Below are positions 27,132-36,290 of a stretch of 64,000 nucleotides of DNA, piece after piece. The DNA is from Chromatiaceae bacterium. Its GTDB lineage: Bacteria > Pseudomonadota > Gammaproteobacteria > Chromatiales > Chromatiaceae. The stretch lies in NCBI GenBank assembly GCA_024235395.1, contig JACKMK010000001.1, forward strand, positions 248,001-312,000. Reading direction: 5' to 3'. Each line of letters opens with the position of its first letter. Position 1 is the first letter of the stretch. The notes under the pieces were generated by a model. The model did no database searches. It was not told the DNA's origin and saw only the letters and a program-made list of their open reading frames with translations. A program made the translations under genes and the position numbers.

Positions 27132-28273
27132 GCATTCGCCTCGCGCAGCGCAGGCTCGCGGAATCGGCCGTAGGTCCAATACGCCGCGCAGGCACCTTCC
27201 GACGACACCATGCACGAGCCCATCGGGTTCTCCGGCGTACACACGGTACCGAACAGCTTGCAGTCGGTGGGCTTCTTCACGCCGCGCAGGATGCGCGGGC
27301 ATTCGCAGCCCTTGACGTCGGAGGCCTCGACCGCGGGGACGCTGAAACGCTGCTCGGCATCGAACTCCGCGTAGGCCGTCTTGATGCGCAGCGCGCTGTA
27401 GGGCACCAGGCCCAGGCCCCGCCACTCGAAGCTGCGGCGCAGTTCGAAGACCTCGGCGACCAGCGCCTTGGCCTTGTGGTTGCCCTCGCGCGAGACGACG
27501 CGGGTGTACTCGTTCTCGACATCGTGACGACCCTCGTTGAGCTGACGGATCAGCATCAGTGCCGACTGCATGACATCGAGCGGTTCGAAACCGGCGATCA
27601 CCACCGGCTTCTGGTACTCCTCGGCAAAAAACTCGTACGGCTGACTGCCGATCACCGAGCTGACGTGCGAAGGGCCGAAGAAACCGTCGATCGACACCGT
27701 GCCGATCTCGCGGACCTCGGGCGATTCGAGGATGTTCTGGATCGCGGCCGGCGTCAGCACATGGTTGCAGAACACGCTGAAGTTTTTCAGTCCCTCGGCC
27801 TGCGCCTGGCGAATCGCGACCGCGGTCGGCGGCGTCGTGGTCTCGAAGCCTATGGCGAAAAACACCACCTGGCGGTCGGGATTGTCGCGCGCGATATTCA
27901 GCGCATCCTGGGTCGAATACACCATGCGCACGTCCGCACCCTCGGCCTTCACCTTGAGCAGACTCTTGCGCCCGCTACCCGGTACACGCAGCATGTCTCC
28001 GTAGGTGCACAGAATCACGTCGTGATCGCGGGCCAGCGCGATCGCGTTGTCGATCCGGCCGATCGGCAGCACGCACACCGGACAGCCCGGCCCATGGACG
28101 AAGCGCACGTTGTCCGGCATCAGGTCCTGAACGCCGTAACGAAAGATCGCGTGCGTATGGCCGCCGCAGAACTCCATCAGGTTGTAGCGACGGCCGCGCT
28201 CGACCTCGGCGTGGATCGCTGCGGACAGTTTCTGCGCGAGGTCGTGACGGCGAAACTCGTCGACGTATTTCAC
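27128..28273 (-). CDS. hypD: Hydrogenase maturation protein HypD
   Basis: 381 residues. Conserved HypD blocks are all visible: MEFCGGHTHAIFRYG, HGPGCPVCVLP, IGFETTTPPTA, GFEPLDVMQ and a C-terminal Cys cluster (KGCECPRILRG, DCKLFGTVC, PMGSCMVSSEGACAAY) that holds the [4Fe-4S] cluster. HypD with HypC is the scaffold on which Fe(CN)2CO is assembled. Its start overlaps the hypC stop by 4 bp and its stop overlaps the hypE start, so the trio is translationally coupled. Confidence 0.95.
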   Translation of the reverse strand: MKYVDEFRRHDLAQKLSAAIHAEVERGRRYNLMEFCGGHTHAIFRYGVQDLMPDNVRFVHGPGCPVCVLPIGRIDNAIALARDHDVILCTYGDMLRVPGSGRKSLLKVKAEGADVRMVYSTQDALNIARDNPDRQVVFFAIGFETTTPPTAVAIRQAQAEGLKNFSVFCNHVLTPAAIQNILESPEVREIGTVSIDGFFGPSHVSSVIGSQPYEFFAEEYQKPVVIAGFEPLDVMQSALMLIRQLNEGRHDVENEYTRVVSREGNHKAKALVAEVFELRRSFEWRGLGLVPYSALRIKTAYAEFDAEQRFSVPAVEASDVKGCECPRILRGVKKPTDCKLFGTVCTPENPMGSCMVSSEGACAAYWTYGRFREPALREANA

Positions 28274-28530
28274 GACACCGCCCCGCCGGCCGCCGGTCCG
28301 CCGAGTTCCTCGATCAGCTCGGCCTCACCGAACAGCGCGAGCGTGCGCTCGGCCTCCTCGGGGCTGATCTTGTTCAAGGCGTAGCCGACGTGGATCAACA
28401 CGAAGTCGCCGCAGGCGACGTCTTCGACCAACGCGAGTGATACCGCCTTGCGCACCTCGCCGAGCGCGACCACCGCGGTATCGCTGGCCACGTCGATCTC
28501 GACGATCTGAGCCGGTATCGCCAGACACAT
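28270..28530 (-). CDS. hypC: Hydrogenase maturation chaperone HypC
   Basis: 86 residues starting MCLAIPAQI, with the essential Cys2 and a conserved late VLIHVGYAL. HypC binds iron and HypD during assembly of the cofactor and then escorts it to the large-subunit precursor. This copy lies between hypB and hypD. A second paralogue lies next to hybD at 30091-30375, so one may serve general assembly and the other the HybC precursor, as HypC and HybG do in Escherichia coli. Confidence 0.93.
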   Translation of the reverse strand: MCLAIPAQIVEIDVASDTAVVALGEVRKAVSLALVEDVACGDFVLIHVGYALNKISPEEAERTLALFGEAELIEELGGPAAGGAVS

Positions 28531-28532
28531 GG

Positions 28533-29420
<888 letters not shown>

Positions 29421-29476
29421 CGCTCGCTCTCCGCTAGTTGACCGTCGCCCGGGCCGCGGTGGTGATCCGCAGCCGC

Positions 29477-30094
29477 TCAGCCCTCCCGCAGCCGACCCCG
29501 CAGCAGGTCCCGCCGCGAGATCATTTTACCCTCAACCCGCACGCCGATGTCCGCGAGGCGGCGCGTCGGCCGGCGCTCCACCTCCACCAGCCGTCCCTGC
29601 TCGAGGGCCTCCAGGTCGATCTCCGGGGTCTCCTCACCGCGCATGATACGCCCCAGCAGCTCCTCGTCGACCGGCTCCGGTGCGCCGCGTGCCGCTGGCG
29701 CCATCAGGTCGCGCAGGAAGGCCTCGGCGGCCGCCAGCGCGTGCGCCTGGCTGACGAACTCGCGCATCGGCGAGAACAGGGAATGGGTCTGGCAACGCCC
29801 CAGGCCGTCGATCTCGTTGACCATGAACTTGTAGGTCCCCGAGGGGAAGTCGTGCGGCTGCTTGTGGCCGAGTTCCAGCGCGTCCCAGTCGTCACCTGCC
29901 CGCGGCAGCATCACCAGGTTCATCAACCACGGGGTGACCAGCACGCCCAGCACCCGCCCGGCGTATTCGCGGAAGCCGACGGTCTCGACACGCAGCGCGT
30001 CGTTGAGCAGTGGCAGCCCGGCCATCTGGTCGCGGTGGATGCGTTCGAAGGTCGCGGCGATCACCTCGCCGGCCTGCATTGGATCACCCATCAT
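29477..30094 (-). CDS. hybE: Hydrogenase assembly chaperone, HybE/HupJ family
   Basis: 205 residues from ATG 30094, which overlaps the stop of the preceding HypC-like gene (ATGA); a second ATG follows at once. The HybE domain is seen in WLMNLVMLP, LELGHKQPHDFPSGTYKFMVNE, GRCQTHSLFSPMREF and a helical AHALAAAEAFLRDLM. The C-terminal 60 residues are charged. Proteins of this family bind the Tat-dependent small subunit or the precursor complex and prevent early export. Next to hybD and the HypC paralogue, it completes a hybO-A-B-C-D-G-E-like order. Confidence 0.88.
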   Translation of the reverse strand: MMGDPMQAGEVIAATFERIHRDQMAGLPLLNDALRVETVGFREYAGRVLGVLVTPWLMNLVMLPRAGDDWDALELGHKQPHDFPSGTYKFMVNEIDGLGRCQTHSLFSPMREFVSQAHALAAAEAFLRDLMAPAARGAPEPVDEELLGRIMRGEETPEIDLEALEQGRLVEVERRPTRRLADIGVRVEGKMISRRDLLRGRLREG

Positions 30095-30375
30095 CCTGTC
30101 TCCCTCGCCGACCCGAGGCCGGGGAAATAGTGATCGACGTCGATGGATTCGGCGCCATTCATGATCTCGCGGAGGCCGTCGAGCGCGCGGTTGATCTGGT
30201 CGGCGTCGTCGGCACTGATCACCTCGCGCGCCCAACCCAGGAAGTTCAGCACCCAGGTGCCGGCCGGTTGCATGCCGACCAGCAGCATGTGCACGTGCTC
30301 GTCGCCGTTGCGCCCACGGCACAGGGCGGTCGCCGCGCCCGGCTCTATGACCTGCACCGGCACCCCTAGGCACAT
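30091..30375 (-). CDS. hybG: HypC/HybG/HupF-family hydrogenase chaperone (second copy)
   Basis: 94 residues starting MCLGVPVQVIE with Cys2, then VHMLLVGMQPAGTWVLNFLGWA. The MQPAGTWVL block and the longer C-terminus resemble HupF-type rather than plain HypC proteins. It overlaps the hybD stop by 10 bp and the hybE start by 4 bp. By position it should be the chaperone dedicated to the HybC precursor. The gene name is by position; hupF would be equally fair. Confidence 0.88.
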   Translation of the reverse strand: MCLGVPVQVIEPGAATALCRGRNGDEHVHMLLVGMQPAGTWVLNFLGWAREVISADDADQINRALDGLREIMNGAESIDVDHYFPGLGSARETG

Positions 30376-30923
30376 GCCGCGCGCTCCAGTTCGGCCTGGC
30401 GCCGCCAGTGTCCGGTGCCGGCCGCGGCGCGCGGGTGCAGCGTCACGCCAAGACCGGCAAGCTCCGCGACCAGGCGCTCGACCATCCCGTCCAGCCCGGC
30501 GGTCGCCTCGGGGGTCAGACCGAGCCGGTTCTCCAGCGAGTGCGGCACCATGCCGATGATCGCGATATGACGCGGCGACTCGCCCTTGAACGCGAGCAGC
30601 GCCAGCAGGTCGGACAGCCCGAGCTGGTGGTTCGACAGCTTGGTCTGGAAGAACGCGCGGATCTCGTCGTTGGCGATGCGCAGCAGCGAACCCGGCGGCA
30701 ACGCGGCGTTCACCGCATCGGCGACGATCAGGCTGTGGCAGCGGCGCATCGGTTCGAACAGCTCCATCCCGGTCGTGCCGCCATCCAGCAGGCGCACCCG
30801 CGCCGGTACCCGATAGCGCTGTTCCAGTTCCTCGACCGCACGCACGCCGATGCCCTCGTCCTGCATCAGGACATTGCCCATGCCGATCACCAGGATCCCG
30901 TCGTCACGATCGTCGTCTGTCAT
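30366..30923 (-). CDS. hybD: Hydrogenase maturation endopeptidase HybD/HupD
   Basis: 185 residues from ATG 30923 (ribosome site GGGAGCGG); an ATG at 31010 would add 29 residues without family likeness. The nickel-sensing residues of this peptidase family are visible: Glu23 in MGNVLMQDEGIGVRA, an Asp in LIVADAVNA and a His in LSNHQLGLSDLL. It cleaves the C-terminal extension of HybC after the His of DPCxxCxxH once Ni is inserted. It lies directly after hybC. Confidence 0.93.
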   Translation of the reverse strand: MTDDDRDDGILVIGMGNVLMQDEGIGVRAVEELEQRYRVPARVRLLDGGTTGMELFEPMRRCHSLIVADAVNAALPPGSLLRIANDEIRAFFQTKLSNHQLGLSDLLALLAFKGESPRHIAIIGMVPHSLENRLGLTPEATAGLDGMVERLVAELAGLGVTLHPRAAAGTGHWRRQAELERAACA

Positions 30924-31015
30924 CCGTCCGCTCCCGTGCTGGTTGCCTACCGGCGAAGTGATGTCCGTCGGACGCGACGCTGCCGATGCGCCCGCCCGGT
31001 CCGCCGCCATCACCG

Positions 31016-32719
31016 TCACAATGCCTTCACCTTCACGATCTCGGTCTGCTCGGTGTCGAACATGTGGATCGCGCAGGCGATGCACGGGTCGAACGAGTGC
31101 ACCGTGCGCAGCACCTCGAGCGGGTTCTCGGGATCGGCGACCGGGTTGTCGAGCAGCGACGACTCGTAAGGGCCGATCTGGCCGTCGGCGTCGCGCGGAC
31201 CGGCGTTCCAGGTGCTCGGCACGACCGCCTGGTAGTTCTTGATCTTCGCGTCCTCGATCACCACCCAGTGCGACAGGGTCCCGCGTGGGGCCTGGTGGAA
31301 GCCGACCCCCTTGATCTCGCCCTTCGGGAAGACCGGGGCGTTGAAGGTGTCGAGGTCGCCCCTGCCGATGTTGTCGACCAGGTTCTGCCACTGGTCCTTG
31401 AGGGTGTCGATCATCACCGCGCAACGGACCGCGCGCGCGGCATGCCGGCCGATGGTCGATTCCAGTGCCGACAGCGGGACCTCGGAGAGCCCGGAGACCG
31501 CCTTGATGGTGCCGATCGCCTCGTTCAGGTACTTGGTGTAGCGCGCGTTGCCGCCGGCCACCGCGACCAGGACGTCGGCCAGCGGGCCGACCTCGGCGCG
31601 CTTGCCGTAGAAGGTCGGCGCCTTGACCCAGGAGTACTTGCCGTCGTCCTGGAAGTCCGTGTACTCGGGTTCGGTCTCGCCGACCCAGGGATGCAGCGCG
31701 GCCTCGCCCTGGTACCAGCTGTGCTTCGAGCTCTCGGCGACACCGTCGCGGAAGTAGGCGTCGTTGAACGTGGTGATCGGTTTCAGGGCCTTGAGGTCAC
31801 CGTTTTCGATGTAGCCCCCGGGCAGATCGAACACCGTCCCCTTGCTGTCCTGCGGGCAGTCCGGCACGGTCAGGTAGTTGTTCACGCCGCCGCCGACCTG
31901 GGTCCAGTCGAGGTAGAAGGCGCCGATCGCCGGGACGTCGACCAGGTAGGTCGACTTGATGAAATGCTCGAGCTTGTCGATGAAGGTCCTGATCAGCATC
32001 AGGCGCTCGATGTTCAGCACCGACGGCGCCTCGTGGCTGATCGAGTTACTGACCCCGCCGACCGCGACGTTCTGGATGTGCGGGCTCTTGCCGCCGAGGA
32101 TCGCCACGATCTTGTTGGCGTAGTTCTGCACGTCCAGCGCGTTCATGTAGTGCGCGACCGCCAGCAGGTTGACCTCCGGGGAGAGCTTCATCGCCGGGTG
32201 ACCCCAGAAGCCACTGGCGAACGGGCCGAGCTGTCCGCTGCCGACGAACGTCTTGAGCCGGTCCTGCACCGCCTTCATCTCGTGCGGGCCGTTCAACGGC
32301 CAGTCCGACAGCGACTCCGCGAGCTTCGCGGTCGCGACCGGATCGGCATCCAGCGCGGAGACGACGTCGACCCAGTCGACCGCCGACAGATGATAGAAGT
32401 GCACGATGTGGTCCTGGATCGCGTGCGCGCACTGGATGATGTTGCGGATCAGCTGCGCGTTCAGCGGGACCTCGAGCTGCAGTGCGTTCTCGACCGCGCG
32501 CACCGAGGTGATCGCATGCACCGTGGTGCAGACCCCGCAGAAGCGCTGCGTATAGGTCCAGGCCTCGCGCGGATCGCGCCCGACCAGGATCTTTTCGATA
32601 CCGCGCCACATCTGCCCGGAGGACCAGGCCTTGGTGACCTTGCCGCCGTCCACCTCGACGTCGATGCGCAGGTGGCCCTCTATGCGGGTGATCGGGTCAA
32701 CGGTGATGCGTGTCGTCAC
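31016..32719 (-). CDS. hybC: [NiFe] hydrogenase large subunit (group 1, Hyb type)
   Basis: 567 residues. The four Ni/Fe-binding Cys are present: RFCGVCTTVH near the N-terminus and DPCIACAIH at the C-terminus. The protein begins ITVDPITRIEGHLRI, as usual. After the final His a 15-residue extension (MFDTEQTEIVKVKAL) remains for removal by HybD. It holds the NiFe(CN)2CO site that splits H2, and is exported in complex with the Tat-tagged small subunit. The gene order small subunit, HybA, HybB, large subunit is the hyb arrangement (group 1c) rather than hupSLC. Confidence 0.95.
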   Translation of the reverse strand: MTTRITVDPITRIEGHLRIDVEVDGGKVTKAWSSGQMWRGIEKILVGRDPREAWTYTQRFCGVCTTVHAITSVRAVENALQLEVPLNAQLIRNIIQCAHAIQDHIVHFYHLSAVDWVDVVSALDADPVATAKLAESLSDWPLNGPHEMKAVQDRLKTFVGSGQLGPFASGFWGHPAMKLSPEVNLLAVAHYMNALDVQNYANKIVAILGGKSPHIQNVAVGGVSNSISHEAPSVLNIERLMLIRTFIDKLEHFIKSTYLVDVPAIGAFYLDWTQVGGGVNNYLTVPDCPQDSKGTVFDLPGGYIENGDLKALKPITTFNDAYFRDGVAESSKHSWYQGEAALHPWVGETEPEYTDFQDDGKYSWVKAPTFYGKRAEVGPLADVLVAVAGGNARYTKYLNEAIGTIKAVSGLSEVPLSALESTIGRHAARAVRCAVMIDTLKDQWQNLVDNIGRGDLDTFNAPVFPKGEIKGVGFHQAPRGTLSHWVVIEDAKIKNYQAVVPSTWNAGPRDADGQIGPYESSLLDNPVADPENPLEVLRTVHSFDPCIACAIHMFDTEQTEIVKVKAL

Positions 32720-32745
32720 AGGGAGTCTCCTCGTATGCGCCGGCG

Positions 32746-33900
32746 TCAGGCGCCGGTAACGGATGGCTTGTGCTCGCGCGGCAGGACCGGGAAGGTCTTG
32801 ACCACGAACAGAAAGACCATGATCTCGATCGCCACCAGGCCGACCGTCACCATGATCTCGGGCAGTGCCGGGAAATAGCTGTAACCGGGACCGGGATCGA
32901 AGGTGATCAGAAAGGCATTGAAGCGGTACAGGGTGCCGGCCAGCAGCATGCTGACCGCGGCATACAACAGCCGGGTGGCGTCGGCACGACCTCGCGGCGA
33001 AGACAGCACGACCAGCGGGTACACGAACAGCGCCGTCTCGATCAGGAACATCAGGCTCGCCAGGTCACCGGCGAAGATCAGCCCCAGCTTGCCGCGCACC
33101 AGGATCTCGCCGAAGCGCAGCACCAGGCACACGCCGATCAGGCCGACGATGATCCGACCCAGACCGGTCAGCAGGTGGGTCTCCGGGTGGCGGGCGAAGC
33201 CGACCGACGACAACGAGCCCTCGAACACCACGATCGCGAAGCCCATCGTGAATGCGGTGAGCACCGCGAGCAGCGGCTGCAGGTGCAGGGTCTGCCACAG
33301 CGGATGGACCTTCCAGCCCATCGCGATCAGCATCGTACCGAGCGACGACTGGTGCATGGTCGGCAACAGCACGCCCAGCGCGATCACGAAGAACAGCACC
33401 TTGTTGAGCCTCTTGCGCCACGCGTCGGCCCGGAAACGCTCCAGCACCGTCGGCAGGAACTCGATCGCCAGCACGACGATATAGGCGCTGACGCACAGGC
33501 CGACCTCGAGCATCACCGAGTTGAAGTTCATCTGCCAGGGCAGGAACAGGTTGTAGAACTGCCACCAGCGGCCCATGTCGATGATCGCGCCGAGTCCGCC
33601 GAGCCCGTAACCGAGCAGGCTGGCGAGCAGCGCGGGTCGGATCAGCGGGTGGTACTGGCCCTTGTTGAAGATGTACACGGTCACCGCCAGCGCGTAGCCG
33701 CCGCAGGCCAGCGCGGTGCCGACGACGATGTCGTACACGACCCAGATGCCCCACGGGAATCCGCCGTTCAGGTTGGTGACCGCACCCATGCCGTTGACGA
33801 AGCGCTCGGCCAGGTAGTAGAGGCCGACCACGGCGAGTACGCCGAGCAGCAGGAACGGCAGCGTGACGATCCGGCGTTGGAGCGGTTGATAATGACTCAC
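32746..33900 (-). CDS. hybB: Hydrogenase membrane subunit HybB (NrfD family)
   Basis: 384 residues from GTG 33900, overlapping the hybA stop as GTGA. About ten membrane helices are seen, beginning IVTLPFLLLGVLAVVGLYYLA, with FPWGIWVVYDIVVGTALACGGYA in the first pair. No haem-ligand pattern of HupC is present, so electrons should reach quinone directly through HybA/HybB. In Escherichia coli HybB permits both H2 uptake and proton-driven reverse activity; the same is possible here but is inference. Confidence 0.92.
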   Translation of the reverse strand: MSHYQPLQRRIVTLPFLLLGVLAVVGLYYLAERFVNGMGAVTNLNGGFPWGIWVVYDIVVGTALACGGYALAVTVYIFNKGQYHPLIRPALLASLLGYGLGGLGAIIDMGRWWQFYNLFLPWQMNFNSVMLEVGLCVSAYIVVLAIEFLPTVLERFRADAWRKRLNKVLFFVIALGVLLPTMHQSSLGTMLIAMGWKVHPLWQTLHLQPLLAVLTAFTMGFAIVVFEGSLSSVGFARHPETHLLTGLGRIIVGLIGVCLVLRFGEILVRGKLGLIFAGDLASLMFLIETALFVYPLVVLSSPRGRADATRLLYAAVSMLLAGTLYRFNAFLITFDPGPGYSYFPALPEIMVTVGLVAIEIMVFLFVVKTFPVLPREHKPSVTGA

Positions 33901-34865
33901 TGGTCGTCCCCCTCGTCGTCGGTATTGCGCTTCACCAGCCAGGTCAGGCCACCGAGCACGACCGCCGGCAGCGCCATGTAGCTGTACAGGGTGTGCTGCA
34001 CGGTCTCCGAGATCGACACGTGGGAACGCTCGCCGAGCGGCGGCATGCCGAGCCTGTCGAACGGGATCGCCGAGACGTGCATCACGTTGGTGCCGCCCGC
34101 CTCGTGTTCGCCCCAGACGTGCTGCTGGTACACCGGCACCGCCTTCTCGTGGAAACTGTCGGGCTGGCGCACGTCGCCGCGCGGGTAGTTGTAGGTATCG
34201 CCCGGTTTCAGCGCCATGCGGCGCTTCGCCTCCTCGAGCAACGCGCTGCGCGAGCCGAACAGCGTGGCACCCGTCGGGCAGGCCTCGGCGCAGCCGGTCA
34301 TCAGGCCCCGGTCGATGCGCTCGACACCCTTCTGGTTGCAGAACTGGCACTTGTGCAGCTCACCGAACGGGTTGCCGTAGTCGAACTGCGGGACGTTGTA
34401 CGGGCAGCCGGTCATGCAGGTGCGGCAGCCGATGCAGGCGTCGCGGTCGTAGCTGACGATCCCGGTGCGCGGATGCTTGGTCAGCGCGGTGACCGGGCAC
34501 ACCGAGACGCAGCCCGGATCGACGCAGTGCATGCAGCTGCGCTTCTCGAACGCAAAGCCGTCGACCACCGCGTCCTTGGTGACCGGCTGGCCGTTCGTGT
34601 AGACCTTGATGACGTTGTAGGTCTGGTGCGACAGGTCCTTGGCCGAGTCGTATTGCACGTCGCCGTCGAGCACCGTCGGCGGCAGCTCATTGACCCGCTT
34701 GCAGGCCGAGACGCAGGCCTTGCAGCCGACGCACAGCGTCGAGTCGAACAACATGCCGACCGCCTCCGGTGCCGGCTCCAGGTTCGGCCGCGCAGCGGCG
34801 TGGCCGCTGCTCAGTGCCGCTGCCGCACCCCCCAGGGATGCGCGCAGGAAGTCTCTGCGGTTCAT
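33897..34865 (-). CDS. hybA: Hydrogenase iron-sulfur subunit HybA, Tat-exported
   Basis: 322 residues from ATG 34865, chosen for the GGGGGAGG ribosome site; an ATG at 34883 overlapping the hybO stop would add 6 residues. A Tat signal (NRRDFLRASLGG) is followed by four ferredoxin-like Cys groups: CVGCKACVSACK, CMHCVDPGCVSVCP, CIGCRTCMTGCPYN and CQFCNQKG...CAEACPTGA, enough for four [4Fe-4S] clusters. A C-terminal helix (LYSYMALPAVVLGGLTWLV) anchors it. It carries electrons from HybO to HybB on the periplasmic side. Confidence 0.93.
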   Translation of the reverse strand: MNRRDFLRASLGGAAAALSSGHAAARPNLEPAPEAVGMLFDSTLCVGCKACVSACKRVNELPPTVLDGDVQYDSAKDLSHQTYNVIKVYTNGQPVTKDAVVDGFAFEKRSCMHCVDPGCVSVCPVTALTKHPRTGIVSYDRDACIGCRTCMTGCPYNVPQFDYGNPFGELHKCQFCNQKGVERIDRGLMTGCAEACPTGATLFGSRSALLEEAKRRMALKPGDTYNYPRGDVRQPDSFHEKAVPVYQQHVWGEHEAGGTNVMHVSAIPFDRLGMPPLGERSHVSISETVQHTLYSYMALPAVVLGGLTWLVKRNTDDEGDDQ

Positions 34866-34879
34866 CGTGCCTCCCCCGC

Positions 34880-35998
34880 TCATTCCTGGTCCGCGTCCTT
34901 GTTCAGTCGCCGGCCGGCGACCGCCGAGGCACCGAGCACCGCCCCGACCGCGGCACCGGCGACCGCCGCGGTCGCCACGGTCGCGTGGCTGGTCCCCTCA
35001 CGCGCGTCGATGGTCGGGAAGGCGTTCGGTGGCGTGTGCGTCTTGACGTCGGACAGGCTGAACAGGGCCTTGTGGAAACCGGTGCCCTGCTCCGAGCAGC
35101 CGAAGCACGGATGCCCGACCCCGATCGGCCAGACCCCGCCGCCGACGTTGTTGAACTCGAGGCTGGGACAGTTGTTGTAGGTCTCGGGCCCCTTGCAGCC
35201 GAGCTTGTACAGGCACCAGCCCTTGCGATGTCCCTCGTCGCCGAACTCGGTCGCGAAGCGGCCGGCATCGAAGTGCGGCCGGCGATAACAGTTCTCGTGG
35301 ATCAGGCGTCCGTAGGCCCACTTCGGCCGCCCCTTCTCGTCGATCGGCGGCAGCTTGCCGTAGGTGACGAAGAACAGCACCGTGCCGATGAAGTTGGCCG
35401 GGTTGGGCGGACAGCCGGGGATGGTCACGACTGTCTTGTCGCTCAGGAACTGCGGCGCGCCGACCGCGCCGGTCGGGTTCGGCGTTGCCGACTGCACACC
35501 GCCCCAGCTGGCACAGGAACCGTAGGCGACAATGGCCGCGGCATGTTCCGCGGCCTCGCGGGTCGCGTCCATCATCGTCTGCCCACCGATCTTGCAGAAG
35601 ATCCCGTTCTGCGCCAGCGGAATCGCACCCTCGACGACCAGCAGGTACCTGCCCTTGTTGGCCTGCATCACCTCGCGCTTGACCGCCTCGACGTGGTGGC
35701 CGGCACCGGCGTCCAGCGTCTGGTGATAGTCGAGCGAGATCAGGTCGAGGATCAGGTGTTCGAGGCTGGGCTGTTCGGCACGCAGCAGCGCCTCGGTCGG
35801 GCCCGTGCACTCCTGACCGTGCAGCCAGATCACCGGGGGCCGCCGCTTGCGATCGGCCACTGCCTCGGCCATCGCGTAGGCGGCGTTGTTGCCGAGCCCG
35901 AGCGATGCGGCGACCCCGGCGCAGAACTTCAGGAAGGTGCGACGGGAGACCCCGAGCCGCTGTTCGATTGCCGTGTAGTCGAAACTGTCTTCCTTCAT
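34880..35998 (-). CDS. hybO: [NiFe] hydrogenase small subunit with altered proximal-cluster motif
   Basis: 372 residues from ATG 35998 with GGGGGGACC before it. A Tat signal (SRRTFLKFCAG) precedes the mature protein, and a C-terminal hydrophobic helix (ATVATAAVAGAAVGAVLGASAVAG) anchors it. Cluster motifs include GSCASWGG, IPGCPPNP, HENCYRRPHF, KGWCLYKLGCKGP, NNCPS and HPCFGCSEQG. The first motif reads GQECTGPTE: the second Cys of the usual ECTGCTE, a ligand of the proximal [4Fe-4S] cluster, is Pro (codon CCG at 35798-35800). It passes electrons from the NiFe site to HybA. First gene of the operon. Confidence 0.93.
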   Translation of the reverse strand: MKEDSFDYTAIEQRLGVSRRTFLKFCAGVAASLGLGNNAAYAMAEAVADRKRRPPVIWLHGQECTGPTEALLRAEQPSLEHLILDLISLDYHQTLDAGAGHHVEAVKREVMQANKGRYLLVVEGAIPLAQNGIFCKIGGQTMMDATREAAEHAAAIVAYGSCASWGGVQSATPNPTGAVGAPQFLSDKTVVTIPGCPPNPANFIGTVLFFVTYGKLPPIDEKGRPKWAYGRLIHENCYRRPHFDAGRFATEFGDEGHRKGWCLYKLGCKGPETYNNCPSLEFNNVGGGVWPIGVGHPCFGCSEQGTGFHKALFSLSDVKTHTPPNAFPTIDAREGTSHATVATAAVAGAAVGAVLGASAVAGRRLNKDADQE

Positions 35999-36051
35999 GG
36001 TCCCCCCAGGTCCCGATCGGCCGCGGCCGGTACGTGTGATGCGGGGGCTCG

Positions 36052-36068
36052 GGCAAGATCTGCGCCAG
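36052..36068 (-). promoter_or_regulatory. Sigma-54-type (-24/-12) promoter of the hyb operon
   Basis: The minus strand reads CTGGCGCAGATCTTGCC. The GG and GC pairs are exactly 10 bases apart, as sigma-54 requires, and TGGC/TTGC are intact. The start site would be near 36041, giving a leader of about 43 bases before hybO. This fits control by HoxA, an NtrC-family activator encoded in the same locus. Confidence 0.65.
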
Positions 36069-36078
36069 GAATCGATTT

Positions 36079-36094
36079 CGCTGTGCAGACAGCG
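36079..36094. repeat. Perfect 6-bp inverted repeat just upstream of the hyb promoter
   Basis: CGCTGT-GCAG-ACAGCG lies 11 bp upstream of the -24 element. It could be an operator for a second regulator; it is nearer than most sigma-54 activator sites. Confidence 0.35.
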
Positions 36095-36290
36095 GCTTAG
36101 GTTCACACCCTGAGGGACGGGCCGGGGCCGGACCGGCAACCGGGTATACGCCTTGAGAGCGATCGCGGAAACCTGCTTTCCAGGGCGGCGCGTCGCGCTC
36201 GGCTGTTCCCCGGAGGCCGCGAAGGGGGGTCCGTCGGCCTGCCTGTTTCAGCGTATCGGGGGCCGCAGCAGCGATGTGGAGATGCGCAGG

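Noticed and set aside
30986..32878. 630-codon plus-strand frame over hybC
   Set aside because: Val/Asp/Arg-rich shadow of the large-subunit gene.
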